Below, piece by piece: positions 62,884 through 64,000 of a DNA stretch of 64,000 nucleotides. Source of the stretch: Thermopolyspora flexuosa (lineage in GTDB: Bacteria; Actinomycetota; Actinomycetes; Streptosporangiales; Streptosporangiaceae); NCBI RefSeq assembly GCF_006716785.1, contig NZ_VFPQ01000002.1:124001-188000 (forward strand). Reading direction: 5' to 3'. How positions within the stretch are numbered: the stretch's first letter is position 1; each line of letters starts with the position of its first letter. A program made the position numbers and the translations under genes. The notes under the pieces are model-generated. The model searched no databases. It saw nothing but the letters and a program-made list of their open reading frames with translations, and was not told where the DNA came from.

Positions 62884-63825
62884 CTTTTCGGTCTCAATCG
62901 GCGGAGCCACGTCCGCGCCGGGGGAGTCGGCGCCCTTGGCCCGGCCGCCCTCGGCGCTCGTGACGGCGTGGCCGCCGAACTGGTTGCGCAGCGCCGCCAC
63001 CACCTTCATCGCCGGGGAGTCCGGCTGCCGGGAGGCGAAGCGGGCGTACAGGGCGGCGGTGATGACCGGCAGCGGCACCGCGTGCTCCACGGCGGCCTGG
63101 ACGGCCCAGCGGCCCTCCCCGGAGTCCTCGGCGTACCCCCGCAGCCGCGACAGCTCCTCGTCCTCCTCAAGGGCCCGCACGAGCAGGTCGAGCAGCCAGG
63201 ACCGGATCACCGTGCCACTGCGCCAGCTCCGGAAACAGCCCGCCACGTCGGTGACGAGATCGGAGGCCTCGAGCAGCTCCCAGCCCTCGGCGAGGGCCTG
63301 CATCATGCCGTACTCGATGCCGTTGTGGACCATCTTCGCGAAGTGGCCCGCGCCATGGCCGCCCGCGTGCACGAAGCCGTCCTCGCCCTCCGGCTTGAGC
63401 GTCTCGAAGATCGGCATCAGCCGCCGGACGTCCTCCTCGGTGCCGCCGACCATGAGCGCGTAGCCCTGGTGCAGCCCCCACACCCCGCCGCTCACGCCGA
63501 CGTCGACGAAGCCGATGCCCTTGGCGCCGAGCCGCTCGGCGTGGCCGCGGTCGTCAGCGTAGTGCGAGTTGCCGCCGTCGACGACGAGGTCGCCGGGGGA
63601 GAGGAGCTCGGCGAGCTCGGCCACGACGGCCCGGGTCGGCTCGCCGGAGGGCACCATCACCCACACCGTGCGCGGCGGCTGAAGCCGGTCGACCAGCTCG
63701 GCCAGGCTGCCGACGTCGCTCACCCGGGGATCCCGGTCGTAGCCGATCACCTCGTGGCCGCCGCGGCGCAGCCGCTCGGCCATGTTGCCGCCCATCCGGC
63801 CGAGCCCGACCATGCCGATGCGCAT
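62881..63825 (-). CDS. gnd: 6-phosphogluconate dehydrogenase, decarboxylating (short actinobacterial type)
   Basis: The 314-residue protein belongs to the short GndA-type class: N-terminal Rossmann MVGLGRMGGNMAERL, VDGGNSHYADD near 95, GVSGGVWG near 120 and the catalytic-Lys region GAGHFAKMVHNGIEYGMM near 175. It oxidises 6-phosphogluconate to ribulose-5-phosphate. It lies between dnaN and recF as in many actinobacteria. ATG 63825 is preceded by GGTGAGGGACC. The C-terminal end is low-complexity (Gly/Ala/Asp). Confidence 0.95.
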   Translation of the reverse strand: MRIGMVGLGRMGGNMAERLRRGGHEVIGYDRDPRVSDVGSLAELVDRLQPPRTVWVMVPSGEPTRAVVAELAELLSPGDLVVDGGNSHYADDRGHAERLGAKGIGFVDVGVSGGVWGLHQGYALMVGGTEEDVRRLMPIFETLKPEGEDGFVHAGGHGAGHFAKMVHNGIEYGMMQALAEGWELLEASDLVTDVAGCFRSWRSGTVIRSWLLDLLVRALEEDEELSRLRGYAEDSGEGRWAVQAAVEHAVPLPVITAALYARFASRQPDSPAMKVVAALRNQFGGHAVTSAEGGRAKGADSPGADVAPPIETEK

Positions 63826-63888
63826 CGGTCCCTCACCCCCTGTGGGTCGCCCTCGCGTGCCGGGCCCTTCCCCCGTCACGGGGCGAGC

Positions 63889-64000
63889 CTAGCCGGACAG
63901 CCGGATCGGCATGATCAGGTACCGGTAGTCCGGGACCTCCTCGTCCTCGGTGGTCTTGCCGCCGGTGAGGATGGCGGGCTTGGTCGCGGTGGTGAACTGC
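63889..64000 (-). CDS. dnaN: DNA polymerase III beta sliding clamp, C-terminal end only
   Basis: The minus strand from the window edge to a TAG at 63889-63891 reads QFTTATKPAILTGGK then YRYLIMPIRLSG and a stop. This is the characteristic clamp C-terminus (MPVRL/MPIRL). Its place upstream of gnd and recF confirms the identity. The rest lies beyond the right edge. Confidence 0.93.
   Translation of the reverse strand, partial: QFTTATKPAILTGGKTTEDEEVPDYRYLIMPIRLSG

Overview
The window is very GC-rich (roughly 70%), uses many GTG starts, and packs genes with TGATG, ATGA and GTGA overlaps. It is a filamentous-type actinobacterium, most likely of the Streptosporangiales. That placement is an inference from the gene set (DUF6098, DUF6295, DUF574 methyltransferase, DUF3566 after gyrA, Spo0M, actinobacterial GyrA hinge residues), not from a database search. 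The right end is the leading part of the chromosome-origin region, read on the minus strand: partial dnaN, gnd, recF, dciA (DUF721), gyrB, gyrA, a DUF3566 membrane protein and tRNA-Ile(GAT). A perfect 16-bp parS site lies about 24 kb from dnaN, and DnaA-box-like sequences cluster in two gene-free stretches, which fits an origin-proximal location.

Left to right: a FadR-type GntR regulator diverges from a lactate/glycolate operon (lldP, glcD-like, glcF-like, ridA-like), followed by a YdcF-like protein. A LacI regulator with a near-perfect operator and a possible leaderless start heads a binding-protein ABC operon whose ATPase gene carries a one-base frameshift. Next come single genes: DUF574 methyltransferase, AEC transporter, VOC protein, a small protein with a glycine-spaced beta tail, a ferritin-like di-iron protein, DUF6098 and an aldo/keto reductase. 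An RNA-repair group follows: RtcB ligase, archease, and a HAD-fold protein that has lost its catalytic residues. After a secreted His/Lys/Arg/Tyr-rich protein comes a catabolic cluster (SDR without its catalytic Tyr/Lys, bicupin, amidohydrolase, 2-oxoacid dehydrogenase E1 beta and alpha, M24 hydrolase) transcribed away from an XRE-cupin regulator.

The middle holds a NarL-type two-component pair, a small membrane protein, an NADP-type glutamate dehydrogenase preceded by GlnR-box-like sites, a one-TM Ser/Thr kinase with an extracellular domain, a fragment of a FecCD permease, a GlsB/YeaQ protein, Spo0M, a SIS protein and a P450 with its 3Fe-4S ferredoxin. Then come a GlcG/HbpS protein, a ribose-type ABC operon, and a four-gene group of low-complexity Ala/Glu/Pro-rich proteins including an SRPBCC domain. 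Dienelactone hydrolase, DUF6295, an unknown protein, DUF72 and a VOC protein lead up to the replication region.

Most genes are ordinary actinobacterial housekeeping or catabolism. The points most worth a second look are the origin-side DNA signals (parS, DnaA-box clusters), the degenerate HAD beside RtcB/archease, the catabolic cluster with two active-site-deviant enzymes, the low-complexity/SRPBCC group with its duplicated gene end, and the frameshifted ABC ATPase. I saw no CRISPR array, rRNA, insertion sequence or prophage.
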